Position numbers and translations under genes: made by a program. A DNA stretch of 64,000 nucleotides from Sphingobacterium daejeonense (GTDB lineage Bacteria; Bacteroidota; Bacteroidia; Sphingobacteriales; Sphingobacteriaceae), in contig NZ_LR590470.1 of NCBI RefSeq assembly GCF_901472535.1, positions 4,402,001 to 4,466,000 on the forward strand, in the 5' to 3' direction. Within the stretch, counting starts at the first letter, position 1; the number at the start of each line of letters is the position of its first letter. The notes under the pieces are model-generated. The model searched no databases. It worked only from the letters and a program-made list of their open reading frames with translations, and was not told the origin of the DNA. Shown here in pieces: positions 41,607-50,893 of the stretch.

Positions 41607-42673
41607 CTATTGGTAAACATACAAATATACCCATTTGGGCTTGGCGAAACGAAAAGTATAGACGCACAAGGTATTGAAGAATTTCGGCCAAATAGCGGCC
41701 ATTTTAATATTTCGAACCAAATCATATTTGCTTCCCATGCCTTTAGTCCAAGATTGTTGGATTAACTCTTTATCTACCAAATCGCTAAGTTCTCAGGTCG
41801 CCAGGGTCTTGCCGATATTATTGATATACTGATAAGATGCGTTGGATATTTTTCCATGTTCCTTTATGTGTATATAGCCTTTACCTGTCTTTCATTGATT
41901 TCCAACTTATGCAGATATTCTTCCGTATAGATATCTTTAAGGAAAACGACACTAAGTCCCCCTTGATTTTCCTCGATTGCGGGTTCAGGTAGCCCCGCTT
42001 CTTTACACCTTTGATAATATCATTGGTACCACGTCCCCAGGCCTCTACATACCCGGCCTTGAAAACACTCAGGCAATATTCCTGTTCAATGATAAAAGGA
42101 GTGTTTCTGCTTCAATTCTTCCACGGTCAGTTCTTCCGGAAAGGTCACCGGGTTCCACAAGTGCAGGCGGTCATCATAGACACACAGAAATATCCATGTA
42201 CTTGAATAATCCTTATGGACAATGGCGTTCACAACTGCCTCACATAGTGCTGGTTCGGGATATCCCAACGGTTCCATACGTTCGAGACCTTTCATACGAG
42301 ATCGGACGGATAAGATAGCGGTCTTTGAGTTTATCCATCATTTTCGACCATCGTCAATAGGTTGGTCTCGATAATATCCTGAAAAAGAAGGTGGCTCGAG
42401 CTCTTGCCAAACCGCCCTACCTTCAAGCTAGTTGTCGGTGAAAGTGCATAGGACTGTTTACCAAAAAGCAATAGGCCGGCATTAGCTCAGTTCGCCGTCT
42501 TTGGTAAGCAGGTTCAGTCGTTTCATCAGCAACAGGGTGACTCCTCCTTGGCGGCAGGTGCCGGGATACGGTCCTTTACTGATAGCCTTTTTTAAAAACG
42601 ACCGTACTGTTTCTGCATCCAGATCATTAGCCGCGGCACCGGGAACGGAGATAGCTTCCCAACTCTTGCCTCT
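41607..42673 (-). pseudogene. AlbA_2/RecG-like ATP-binding protein, 3' part, cut by an insertion
   Basis: C-terminal two thirds of a putative transcriptional regulator with a divergent HATPase_c_4 domain. Reading from the junction: RGKSWEAISVPGAAANDLDA, ETVRSFLKKAIS, LLLMKRLNLLTKDGELS, NAGLLLFGKQSYALSPTTSL, KGLERMEPLGYPEPALCEAV, VNAIVHKDYSSTWIFLCVYD, LHLWNPVTFPEELTVEEL, then a C-terminal winged helix (INERQVKAI, ISNASYQYINNIGKT, LSDLVDKELIQQSW). Several frameshifts. The stop position is uncertain. The 5' part lies at 46728-47115; both ends carry the same AGA (Arg) codon, so removing the inserted segment restores the frame exactly. A 111-residue ORF at 41356-41691 in another frame is probably not a gene, and 41202-41355 holds none. 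Confidence 0.75.
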
Positions 42674-42902
42674 CCTATATTTATTTGTATAATATAATCT
42701 AAGTGAAGAAGAGCGAGAGCAGATTTTGCTTTAAATAGCCTTATGGTATATTCAAGAAAAGAGACTGCCTCCTCTTCTTTAAACTTTTTAGAATCTGAAC
42801 AGAATGCAAGGAATTTGCTCCATTATTATGAGTCTTATAGCCAGTATATCCAATCTGGAAAAAAGATGAAGAAAGGTTTTTCACTTACCTAAACCATATA
42901 AG
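42674..42902 (+). other. Left noncoding end of the IS110 element, candidate bridge-RNA region
   Basis: 229 bases without an ORF between the left junction and the transposase start, AT-rich and with short purine/pyrimidine stretches. In IS110-group elements the noncoding end before the transposase encodes the bridge RNA that pairs with target and donor DNA. Position and size fit, but I could not fold it or show the guide loops. Confidence 0.35.
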
Positions 42903-43892
42903 ATGAAGGTATTAGTAAGCAGACAGTAGGAATTGATGTTGCACAAAATGAATTAGTTGTATCGCTTGGTAGAATGGATGAACAGATCAGCATAGAAGTC
43001 TATGCCTACAAAGTATTTCCCAATACTAAAAAAGGGTTTTCAAGTCTTGTCGCGTGGGTAAATAAACAGACATCAAGTAGACAGAAGTACGGTATGTAAT
43101 GGAAGCAACAAGGAGTTTACCATGAATCCTTAGCCTACTATCTTTACAGTATTCGAAAACATGTCAGCATCGTTTTGCCAAACAAGATCAGTAATTATGC
43201 AAAAACACTTGACATAAAAACCATTACTGATAAGAGCGCTTCACAAGCGATTGCTAGATTTGGTTTGGAAAGGCATTGGAAGTGTGGCAACCTCCTTTAA
43301 AATATTTAATGATTTGAGACAGCTTTGTCGGGAACGTGAGCAGCTTGTACATGAGCGTACAATGTTGAAAAATCAACTGCACGCAGAAGGTACTTCTGCA
43401 ACTTCAAGTGAAAACTCAGTTAATCGAACTAAAAAAGAATAGCTCTTATTGATTTGCAGGAAAAGGAGATTAGATACGAAATTGCTATCCTCATCAAAGG
43501 AGATAAAACTCTAGTAGAAAAGATGAAAATAGTATCTTCAATTCCGGGAATAGGAAATCTGACTTCTGTAACAATTATCGCCGAAACTAACGGATTCGAG
43601 TTAATAAAGAATAAAAAGACAGTTGGTTAGTTATGCAGGATTAGATGTAAGAGAAAAGACTTCTGGAACTTCAGTGAAATCCAAACCCCGAATATCCAAG
43701 CGTGGTAATCGGAATTTAAGGAAAGTAATGCACTTTCCTTCACTGGCTGCAATAAGAACCGATGAAAGGTTTAGAGATATTTTCTTAAGAATAGTTTCAA
43801 GGCATGGAATTAAAATGAAAGCTATAGTTGCCATCCAAAGAAAACTGCTGGAACTGACTTTTATCTTATGGAAAAATAATTCCTATTATTAA
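42903..43892 (+). pseudogene. IS110-family transposase (frameshifted)
   Basis: DEDD-type transposase of about 330 residues when joined. The RuvC-like N-terminus reads TVGIDVAQNELVVSLGRMDE and LPNKISNYAKTLDIKTI with KSASQAIARFGLE. The C-terminal Transposase_20 domain has SIPGIGNLTSVTIIAETNGF, SYAGLDVREKTSGTSVKSKP and the Ser-containing ISKRGNRNLRKVMHFPSLAA. At least five indels or stops break the frame. It is the only gene on the plus strand of the element, with the arsenic operon downstream on the other strand. Confidence 0.85.
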
Positions 43893-44032
43893 TTCAGAGC
43901 ACGAGTTTCAAATTATTCCATTTCAGGAAGTATCATTTATAAAAAAGGGGAAGTTTATAAGTCACTCCCCCTGTAATCTGTTTTAAGAGGTTTAGCTTTT
44001 AGCTCAAGCCCTGAACTCTTTTTACATTTTAT

Positions 44033-45064
44033 TTATTTGTAATATTTCTTTTTAAGCCACAAGCTTATCTTTACTAATAATATCAGAACGGGAACTTCTA
44101 CCAATGGTCCAATTACGCCTACAAATGCCTGAGGTGAATGGATTCCGAATACAGCTATGGACACTGGCAATAGCTAGTTCAAAATTGTTTCCTGTGGCGG
44201 TGAATGCAATTGCTGCATTTTTGTCGTACGGAACATTCAAAGATTTATTGATAAAGAAGCTTACGAAAAACATTAGTACAAAATAGATGACTAACGGTAT
44301 AGCGATCGTAATGACATCCATTGGCAACTCTATTATTTTATCACCTTTAAGACTGAACATTAATACTATGGTAAACAATAATGCGTATAATGTAATCGGC
44401 GATATTTTGGGTACAAATTTACGGTTATACCATTCTATGCCTTTGGATTTAACAAGTAAGTAACGGCTAAGAAAACAGTCAAGAAAGGGATCCCTAAATA
44501 AATCATTACACTTTCAGTCACGTCTTTTATAGATACGCTTACATTGAAACTTGCCAAGCCTAATCTGTTTGGCAGTACATTGATAAACAGCCAAACTAAC
44601 AAACTATAAGAAAATACCTGAAAGATGCTGTTTAATGCAATTAATAAGGCTGCATATTCTCTGTTACCTTTTGCAAGGTCATTCCATACTATGACCATTG
44701 CAATACATCTTGCCAAGCCTATCAATATCAAGCCAATCATATAATCAGGCTCATTTCTTAGAAAAAGAATGGCTAATCCGAACATTAAAATAGGCCCGAC
44801 AATCCAGTTCAATAATAAAGAAATACTAACAACTTTTTTATCCTTCAATACTATAGGCAGCAATGAATAATCCACCTTTGCCAGTGGCGGGTACATCATC
44901 AATATCAAACCTATTGCCAACGGAATATTTGTAGTGCCGACAGATAGTGTATTTGTAACATTTGAAATACCCGGAAAGAAATATCCTAAGCCTAGGCCAA
45001 GAGCCATAGCTAGAAATATCCATAAAGTTAGATATCTGTCTAAGAATTTTAGTTTTGGTTGCAT
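44033..45064 (-). CDS. acr3: Acr3-type arsenite efflux permease (frameshifted)
   Basis: Ten-helix membrane carrier that expels arsenite. MQPKLKFLDRYLTLWIFLAM, GYFFPGISNVTNTLSVGTTN, PLAIGLILMMYPPLAKVDY and the Cys-containing helix IGLARCIAMVIVWNDLAKGN match Acr3, whose Cys in this position is essential. The C-terminal piece has LPMDVITIAIPLVIYFVLMF and AFTATGNNFELAIA. Shifts near 44410 and 44150 split it; the last residues (LWLKKKYYK) end at 44033. It lies three bases after arsC. Confidence 0.9.
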
Positions 45065-45067
45065 CGG

Positions 45068-45682
45068 CTATTTAGTAATTTTTGAAAAAACATAAAACAT
45101 TTCCGATGCTATCTGTAAGCTTCTTTCTGAATATATCTTTGTCTGTTCGGAAGTGTTGTCTGAAATTTTAGGATCTCCAAATGTGATGGGAATTCTTTTT
45201 TCCGCACCAGCAATAAATGGACATCCACCATCAGCTTGTGAACATGTCATTATAGCTACAAAAGCAGATACTGGATTAAAAGGATTGTCATATTTTTTAG
45301 AAAACCCAATTATAGGTTGGGAATTATCACTATATTTTATCGCATAAACAGGATTAGAGCCATCATTTATTTTGAAAATATTAAGTCCCTGATCGGCTAA
45401 TGTTTCTGCTACTTTTGGAAATAATGCGGTTTCTTCAGTACCTCCTGAATAGCAAATCACATTCTCAATACCGAAATAAGAGGCTGCTACTTGTGCCCAA
45501 ACCTGTGATAAATGGCTCCTGCGCGAATTATGGGTACAAATGAAATTTATATTTATTTGCTGCTTGCTATTTATTTTCAATTGAATAAAATCAATCAACG
45601 GCTGTAAGGTACTTTTACGCTCATCGATATTGATTTTCTCCCATTCTAACTGTTGAATTGTCTCTGATAATATTGGATACAT
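45068..45682 (-). CDS. arsC: Arsenate reductase of the low-molecular-weight phosphatase type
   Basis: Reduces arsenate to arsenite. Intact, 204 residues. The P-loop ICTHNSRRSHLSQVW gives CX5R (C49, R55); GGTEETALFPKVAETLADQG and AIMTCSQADGGCPFIAGAEK carry the further cysteines of the relay. The N-terminal extension of about 45 residues is usual for the Bacteroidetes form. It stands between the DUF6428 gene and acr3. Confidence 0.92.
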   Translation of the reverse strand: MYPILSETIQQLEWEKINIDERKSTLQPLIDFIQLKINSKQQININFICTHNSRRSHLSQVWAQVAASYFGIENVICYSGGTEETALFPKVAETLADQGLNIFKINDGSNPVYAIKYSDNSQPIIGFSKKYDNPFNPVSAFVAIMTCSQADGGCPFIAGAEKRIPITFGDPKISDNTSEQTKIYSERSLQIASEMFYVFSKITK

Positions 45683-45700
45683 GGATGTTCGATTTAGGGT

Positions 45701-46173
45701 TTAGCAGCATCCTGAATTTGGAGTGCATGAATTGGATTGATTTGCTGTTAATTTGTAAAGGCTTTTGTTTTGTTTTTCAGAAGGAATTCCACAAACATCC
45801 TGAGCCAAGCAAGCAGTCGCTTTATTTTTCAGTACAAATGTATTTCATTGAATCCAAATCGTATTTACCAATAGTATCACTTTGATATTCCACTTCTATC
45901 TCCGCATCTTCAATTCCTAATTTATTTTCTGAAAGTTTAATTATACTTAATAGTTTTCCTGGGTTTCAACCTGTGCTCATAATCATTGGCATTCCACAAT
46001 TGAAAGTTGACTACTTTTTCCTTACGGATTACTCCGCCACAATCAATAAAATTTTTGATTATTTGCCCCACTTCAGTAACGTGAAAGTGTTCAGGAACAA
46101 ATGTTCCATTTTCTAATTGAAATTCAACATTTTCTAATGCTGATAAAATTTCTTTGATTTCAGATAACTTCAT
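45701..46173 (-). CDS. DUF6428 family protein of arsenic operons (frameshifted)
   Basis: About 157 residues when two shifts (near 45955 and 45835) are corrected. The start reads MKLSEIKEILSALENVEFQL, followed by FVPEHFHVTEVGQIIKNFID and LWNANDYEHRLKP, then LLSIIKLSENKLGIEDAEIE. The joined end reads LKNKATACLAQDVCGIP and NQSNSCTPNSGCC, several Cys that may bind As(III). DUF6428 proteins are regularly encoded with ArsR and ArsC in Bacteroidetes. Function not established. Confidence 0.8.
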
Positions 46174-46219
46174 AATACTAACTTTTAAAATGATAAAATA
46201 AATAATTAAATAACGCTAT

Positions 46220-46235
46220 ATAGCAATATAACGAT
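46220..46235. promoter_or_regulatory. Putative ArsR operator, copy 2
   Basis: ATAGCAATATAACGAT, 14 of 16 bases identical to the palindromic site upstream of arsR at 46604-46619. It lies in the arsR-DUF6428 gap, about 45 bases before the DUF6428 start, so the downstream ars genes may have their own ArsR-controlled promoter. Confidence 0.55.
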
Positions 46236-46257
46236 GTTAAAATGTAAAAAAATTGCC

Positions 46258-46587
46258 TTAACAGCAATGCTTTACGTTTACATCCTGATTGAAAAAGCCA
46301 TTAAATTCCTCTTGAAATTGCTTCCATACCTTTTCGTCAATACAATAGCAAACTGATTTTCCTTCAATTGAGCCTTGAATAATTCCTATGGTTTTTAATT
46401 CTTTTAAATGTTGTGAAATAGTTGCCTGTGCTAAACCTAATTCCTCAACCAGATCATTACAAATACATGCTTTTTGGTTGATAATATATTGCAGGATTGC
46501 TATCCTGGCTGGATGTGCTAAAACTTTAAGAAGCGATGCAAGTTTATTTTGCTCGTCTTTATATATTTCCGTTTTTGTAACTCCCAT
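46258..46587 (-). CDS. arsR: ArsR family metalloregulator
   Basis: Intact 109-residue winged-helix repressor. LLKVLAHPARIAILQYIINQ, the metal-site pair in KACICNDLVEEL, LGLAQATISQHLKELKTIGI (recognition helix) and GSIEGKSVCYCIDEKVW are visible, and the protein ends in HCC. As(III) binding would release it from DNA. It is the first gene of the operon and stands just inside the right end of the element. Confidence 0.93.
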   Translation of the reverse strand: MGVTKTEIYKDEQNKLASLLKVLAHPARIAILQYIINQKACICNDLVEELGLAQATISQHLKELKTIGIIQGSIEGKSVCYCIDEKVWKQFQEEFNGFFNQDVNVKHCC

Positions 46588-46603
46588 TTCTAAATTTATT
46601 TAC

Positions 46604-46619
46604 ATCGCAATATTACGAT
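46604..46619. promoter_or_regulatory. Putative ArsR operator, copy 1
   Basis: Imperfect palindrome ATCGCAATATTACGAT (14 of 16 symmetric positions), 17 bases before the arsR start. Typical ArsR/SmtB sites have this form. A near copy lies at 46220-46235. Confidence 0.6.
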
Positions 46620-46727
46620 ATTAAATTTAGATACAAAAGATTTTTATTTTTTATTTTGAAAGCTCACTTTTAGACCCTTCAAAATCAACTAAAAAAAGAA
46701 TACAAAAACTTGGATCATAACACAGAA

Positions 46728-47115
46728 TCTTTTCTTTAGCAACCAGTTATGAAGGGCTGTTCCCTTTAGCTCTTGCTTGGTGCTGCCGTTCGGGTAATGG
46801 CATATCCCATGATAGGAAATAGGCACGGTAATCTGGGGTAACGGGATCTCTATATAGTACCTGTTCTCTTTTTCATGCAGGTCGATAACCACCACTAGTC
46901 CCAGCAGCTGGAAAATCAACCTGATGTCAGCTTCTCGGTCCATTTCTCGGCACGCCCGGCCAGCAGATCCGGATTGACGATTAGCTTTTACGGACAATTT
47001 ATTTTGAAACGAAGGTACTGAAAAAACAATTGGGAAACTTATCTGTCTTATGCTCAACGATACTGAACTCTGGTGCTTGGTTCCAAGGACCCACGGGCAT
47101 CCTTCTTCAGTATTT
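46728..47115 (-). pseudogene. AlbA_2/RecG-like ATP-binding protein, 5' part, cut by an insertion
   Basis: N-terminal part of the gene whose 3' part lies at 41607-42673. Visible are VEHKTDKFPN near 47065 (compare the E+KTSF start of AlbA_2 domains), then READIRLIFQLLGLVVVIDL, HEKENRYYIEIPLPQITVPI and HYPNGSTKQELKGTALHNWL followed by LKKR at the junction. The family normally continues with GKxW, which is exactly what the 3' part supplies. The start is approximate and the first part is frameshifted. Confidence 0.7.
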
Positions 47116-47136
47116 CAAACATATAACATATCGTAT

Positions 47137-47352
47137 ATGGAAACGGAATTTCCCCTAAAGGACCTTATTTTGTACAGGATATCGCAGAACAGGTCCCTGC
47201 TTGAGCTCGAGATATTCGGGAATTTCGAAGAGGAGCTACAAAAACTACTCCGCTCCGGAATGATCCAACAAAAACAGCAATGCAAAGATCCCGCCCTTTA
47301 TCCCTATGAATTCGTTTTGACCGTACGGGGGTCACAGCACCTGTACCGTTAA
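47137..47352 (+). CDS. Small hypothetical protein
   Basis: 71 residues from METEFPLKDLILYRISQNRS, with LLELEIFGNFEEELQKLLRS and an end FVLTVRGSQHLYR. The pattern (helices followed by LTxxGxxxL) recalls a winged helix but I recognise no family. It is divergent from the split AlbA_2 gene. Confidence 0.35.
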   Translation: METEFPLKDLILYRISQNRSLLELEIFGNFEEELQKLLRSGMIQQKQQCKDPALYPYEFVLTVRGSQHLYR

Positions 47353-49294
47353 CCGCAAACTATCGACTGAAAAACTTTTGGAGTGGATTTTCATCTAATG
47401 CATAGCAACAGTTTATAAGCTGAATTTAACTCAAAAGCGGCTAACTCACGCAGGAACAGGAATCGGAGGGCGATCGGAATATTTACCTTCCGGGCACTCT
47501 CCGGGAAAGATAGTCATACAATCCGAAGAAAAGCGATCGTTGGTCTTGGGATTCAACGACAAATATACTTTGATCTTTTCTGAGAATTCCCGGCCTGCGG
47601 CATGGCGCCCAAAACCCCTAGATGGCATATCGGTAGGGAATACATGCTCACCAAGTTAAGGTTCCAGGGAGGCCGAAGAAAAAAACAATCTTCACATTAT
47701 CTTATCAACACTTCGTCCTGTCAGACTGTGCCGATGGGAGCCCTACATCTATCTTGCATAACAGGAGCCAAATTATCCGTCCGCAACATGCTCGGGTTCC
47801 CGGGAACACATCCCTAAAGAGGACACTTTCGAGAAGCAATCGAGAAGATTTCCCCAAAATTTTTCCTTTATATTAAATAGAACAAACTGGGGATGCTCCC
47901 ATTCTTATCCGTAACCAAATCCCGGATTGGGTCATTCCTTGAATGTAATCAATGAAACACTTGCGCATCTCGAACCAAACAAACACCCATACAGTTCTCC
48001 CTAATAATTCTCCGGAGACAATAAAATGGACACAGACCAGTTTTCTTTGGGAGCCTCGCTTCGTTTCCTCAACTAATTGGTGTAAAGGACACAATTAATG
48101 AAAATTATTTCTTCTGACCGACTACAATTCAAACTAAATAGAGTTTTTTACTGGCTACATATCCATCCAATTATGTAGACAAATAATTTCCATCTTCCAC
48201 CATTTAAATCATTCTGGAATAACAGAAAAAAACAATGTACACCGTGATTTCCAGCCGTCAAGGCACACGCTAGATAAACAGCCCCGTTCCCCTGGATGGT
48301 TTTGACAGAGATCTCTGTAATCCAAGCACCTCCCAAGTGCAAACACTCCCCCATTGAGGCTTCCTATTGTCCCCAAGCGGAACAAGACCGATGACCTGTG
48401 GAACTGGTTCAAATAATCCTTGGAAAACCGATTGAATTACCCGACCGCACTTCCATTTCTATTTCATATGCGTCTTGGCGGTTGCTTTTGCATTAAAAAC
48501 CCTTAATTATCCACTGGGAGTTGATCCTTTAAAATTCTAACTTATTGTCCATTAAAATTTTACGCTACCCATTTGTGCTGTATTTTTTTGCTGGAAAATA
48601 CCCCCGACAATATATAGCGCGAGATCAACCCTGCGGATTTTACAATCCCCACCTAAGGATTTCCCTACAATATCTGTTAGGTAACTAGGATCGGAAAGAA
48701 TAACGCTTGCCTGCAGGGTATCTTGATCGCTTTACCAGGGGCTGTTGTAAGAAACCGGGCTCGCTCCCACCACTTTTGGCTTCAATCGGGATATAAATGT
48801 CCATACCGTAAGTAATTCCTGTTATGGAGGCCAAGATGGCAAACCTAGCGGGACCGACCACATAACCTTGCCATATTGGCCTCGATGTTCATTAAAGGGA
48901 AAATATATTTTTCGGCATTTTCTTAAGAACCTATGCAGTTCTCAAGGCGGTTGAGTTCTATGACCTCTATAAGCTCTGTCGGGCTGCTCCAGGTTGAAAA
49001 GGGGCAAAGCCATGACTGCGCTACATGATAAAAATCTCGGCAAGGTTCCATAATGAGCATAGTCCACCATCTTCTGAGCATCTTCTAGCAAATAGGTCAG
49101 ATTGCCCGAACAGAACCAGAAAACTTGCTGCAGCAAGTAATGTAAACCTGAGTTCCTTAGGATCAGGTATGCAGAATTGCTAACCATAGCATGCCACCGC
49201 TAGAGCTCCATCTCCAGAGCTTGTAGCGATCAGCAAACTGGTGTACACATTTCCTGCCATCTGCGAAGCTGCAGGGGTTTATGGTGACCTGAAT
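47353..49294. other. Gene-poor, apparently decayed stretch
   Basis: Only short overlapping ORFs on both strands, none of a known family. The most coding-like minus-strand pieces are at 48942-49187 (NLTYLLEDAQKMVDYAHYGT) and around 48600-48700 (ASVILSDPSYLTDIVGKSLG). Base composition is higher in GC than the capsule locus. It may hold remnants of one or two genes. No IS ends or repeats are visible. Confidence 0.4.
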
Positions 49295-49660
49295 TTATTG
49301 ACGGAAGATATCATTTACGAGTTCTTCTAACCTATCCAGATCAAAAGGCTTGCTAAGGTACCCATCAGCAGCAGCCTTTTTTGCCAGTTCTTCTACCTCG
49401 CTGTTTGCCGAAACAAGAATGACTGGGATAGACCGAAATCCAGCGTGTCCTTTCAAGAGCTGAGTAGCGGCCACACCACCTATTTCAGGGATCCAATTAT
49501 CCATTAGTATCAGGTCAGGCTGGTACCTGCCAACTTTTTCCAAAACATCGTGCGAGGTAGTTGAGCGGTTTATTGTATACCCCAAATCCTCCAGGACAAT
49601 AGAAAAAATTTCCATTACGTGTGGATCGTCGTCAAAGATTAGTATCGTTTTATTTTTCAT
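49295..49660 (-). CDS. CheY-like response regulator
   Basis: Single receiver domain, 121 residues, intact: LIFDDDPHVMEIFSIVLEDL, phospho-acceptor D54 in DLILMDNWIPEIGG, VILVSANSEVEELAKKAAAD and the Lys in GYLSKPFDL. No output domain. It is the last gene of the signalling cluster, 40 bases after cheR. Confidence 0.9.
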   Translation of the reverse strand: MKNKTILIFDDDPHVMEIFSIVLEDLGYTINRSTTSHDVLEKVGRYQPDLILMDNWIPEIGGVAATQLLKGHAGFRSIPVILVSANSEVEELAKKAAADGYLSKPFDLDRLEELVNDIFRQ

Positions 49661-49700
49661 TCTATTTTTTAAAATTATTAAATCTAAGCTTGCTGAAACA

Positions 49701-50510
49701 TCATTTGCACTTTTGCCAAAGTTTTTCCGGACCTATTCGCTGAAATTGATCGGCAATAGTTGAAAGCACCAAAGTTTCTCTTGGCCCCAGTCCCAGAAAA
49801 CCGGCATTTTCCAAACTCTCACAGAAGAGTTCCAGTACACGATTCTGCAGGTCCCTATTAAAATATATTAGAACATTCCTGCATAGGATAAGCTGGAAAC
49901 TGTTGAAGGAGCTGTCAGAAACAAGGTTATGGGTTGAAAAGACCATGCGCGACCGGAGATCGCTGTTGAACTGCACAATGCCGTGGTTGGCAGTATAATG
50001 TGCGGACAGACCGACCGTTCCTCCAGATTGAACATAGTTCTGCACAAAATCCCGGACGACTTCCATGGAGAAGACAGCTTTCGAGGCTCGCTCGACCGCG
50101 TGGGGATTGAGGTCCGTTGCGTAAATGAGGGAACGTTCCAGAAGACCGCACTCTTTCAGAAGTATCGCCATAGAATAGGCTTCCTCACCCGTAGAACATC
50201 CCGCTATCCATACTCTGATGGTGGGGAATGTGGCCAAATAAGGCAGGATCGCCCTCCTCAACTCCAGAAAGTACCCCGGGTCTCGGAACATCGTGGTAAA
50301 GGGTACGGTAACCTGCTGTAAGAACGCAGTTACCAAGGAGGGGTCATGTCGAACCCGATCGAATAGATCCCTCAGATCTTGTGCCCTCCAGATCGACAAA
50401 ATACGCTGTAACCTCCGTTCAAGGGAACCCCTGCTGTAATCCATAAAGTCAAAACCGAATTCCTCGCGGAAACGATGCACAAACCATTCCAATTGACTCA
50501 CAGGTTCCAT
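49701..50510 (-). CDS. cheR: CheR-type protein-glutamate methyltransferase
   Basis: Intact, 269 residues. FRDPGYFLELRRAILPYLAT and the SAM motif RVWIAGCSTGEEAYSMAILL are followed by LIYATDLNPHAVERASKAVF, FSTHNLVSDSSFNSFQLILC and RNVLIYFNRDLQNRVLELF. The N-terminal helical domain starts MEPVSQLEWFVHRFREEFGF. It lies one base after the upstream response regulator. No CheB or chemoreceptor gene is in the window, so a role in kinase signalling rather than motility is likely. Confidence 0.93.
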   Translation of the reverse strand: MEPVSQLEWFVHRFREEFGFDFMDYSRGSLERRLQRILSIWRAQDLRDLFDRVRHDPSLVTAFLQQVTVPFTTMFRDPGYFLELRRAILPYLATFPTIRVWIAGCSTGEEAYSMAILLKECGLLERSLIYATDLNPHAVERASKAVFSMEVVRDFVQNYVQSGGTVGLSAHYTANHGIVQFNSDLRSRMVFSTHNLVSDSSFNSFQLILCRNVLIYFNRDLQNRVLELFCESLENAGFLGLGPRETLVLSTIADQFQRIGPEKLWQKCK

Positions 50511-50511
50511 A

Positions 50512-50880
50512 TCACTTTCTTGAGATTACGCTCCTGATCTCTTCCAACAGCTCGTCGATGTCAACTGGTTTGGCAACATACCCACTGGCACCGCCCAGAA
50601 GGCATCTTTCCCTATCGCCCTTCATAGCTCTTGCAGTAACCGAGATGACCGGAGGATAGACTCTCCCAGAAGGACGATGAAGGCGATCCAAGAACTGGAA
50701 TCCGTCAAATTCTGGCATCATCATGTCCAGAAGCACCACATCGATTTCCATTTCGGTGTTCAAGAGTTCCAGACCTTCGATTGCACTTTGGCAACCACTT
50801 GCTTCTATGCCCCGGCTTTTCAGTGCAGTTCTCAGGGCGAAAATATTTCGGTGGTCGTCGTCAATGATTAGGATTTTCAT
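50512..50880 (-). CDS. Response regulator receiver protein
   Basis: 122 residues, intact: ILIIDDDHRNIFALRTALKS, D52 in DVVLLDMMMPEFDGFQFLD, ITARAM-type switch region (VISVTARAMKGDRERCLLGG) and YVAKPVDIDELLEEIRS. It closely resembles the third receiver of the hybrid kinase immediately upstream, so it may come from duplication of that domain. Confidence 0.9.
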   Translation of the reverse strand: MKILIIDDDHRNIFALRTALKSRGIEASGCQSAIEGLELLNTEMEIDVVLLDMMMPEFDGFQFLDRLHRPSGRVYPPVISVTARAMKGDRERCLLGGASGYVAKPVDIDELLEEIRSVISRK

Positions 50881-50893
50881 TTATTAAGTTTGA

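Larger units (their letters stand above)
42671..46730. mobile_element. Approx. 4.06-kb IS110-associated element carrying an arsenic operon
   Basis: Bounded by TCT at 42671-42673 and TCT at 46728-46730, inside the AlbA_2 gene. It carries an IS110-family transposase (+ strand) and acr3-arsC-DUF6428-arsR (- strand). No terminal inverted repeats or longer target duplication are visible, which is usual for IS110. The shared CT fits the CT core dinucleotide known for IS110/IS621-type recombination. That the whole 4 kb moved as one unit is inference from the exact repair of the host gene after its removal. Confidence 0.65.

Noticed and set aside
41356..41691. 111-residue minus-strand ORF
   Set aside because: All three minus frames are fairly open here; the frame continuous with the AlbA_2 C-terminus is a better explanation, and no family fits this one.
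47446..48412. Short ORFs considered as IS remnants
   Set aside because: No transposase motif, terminal repeat or target duplication could be found.
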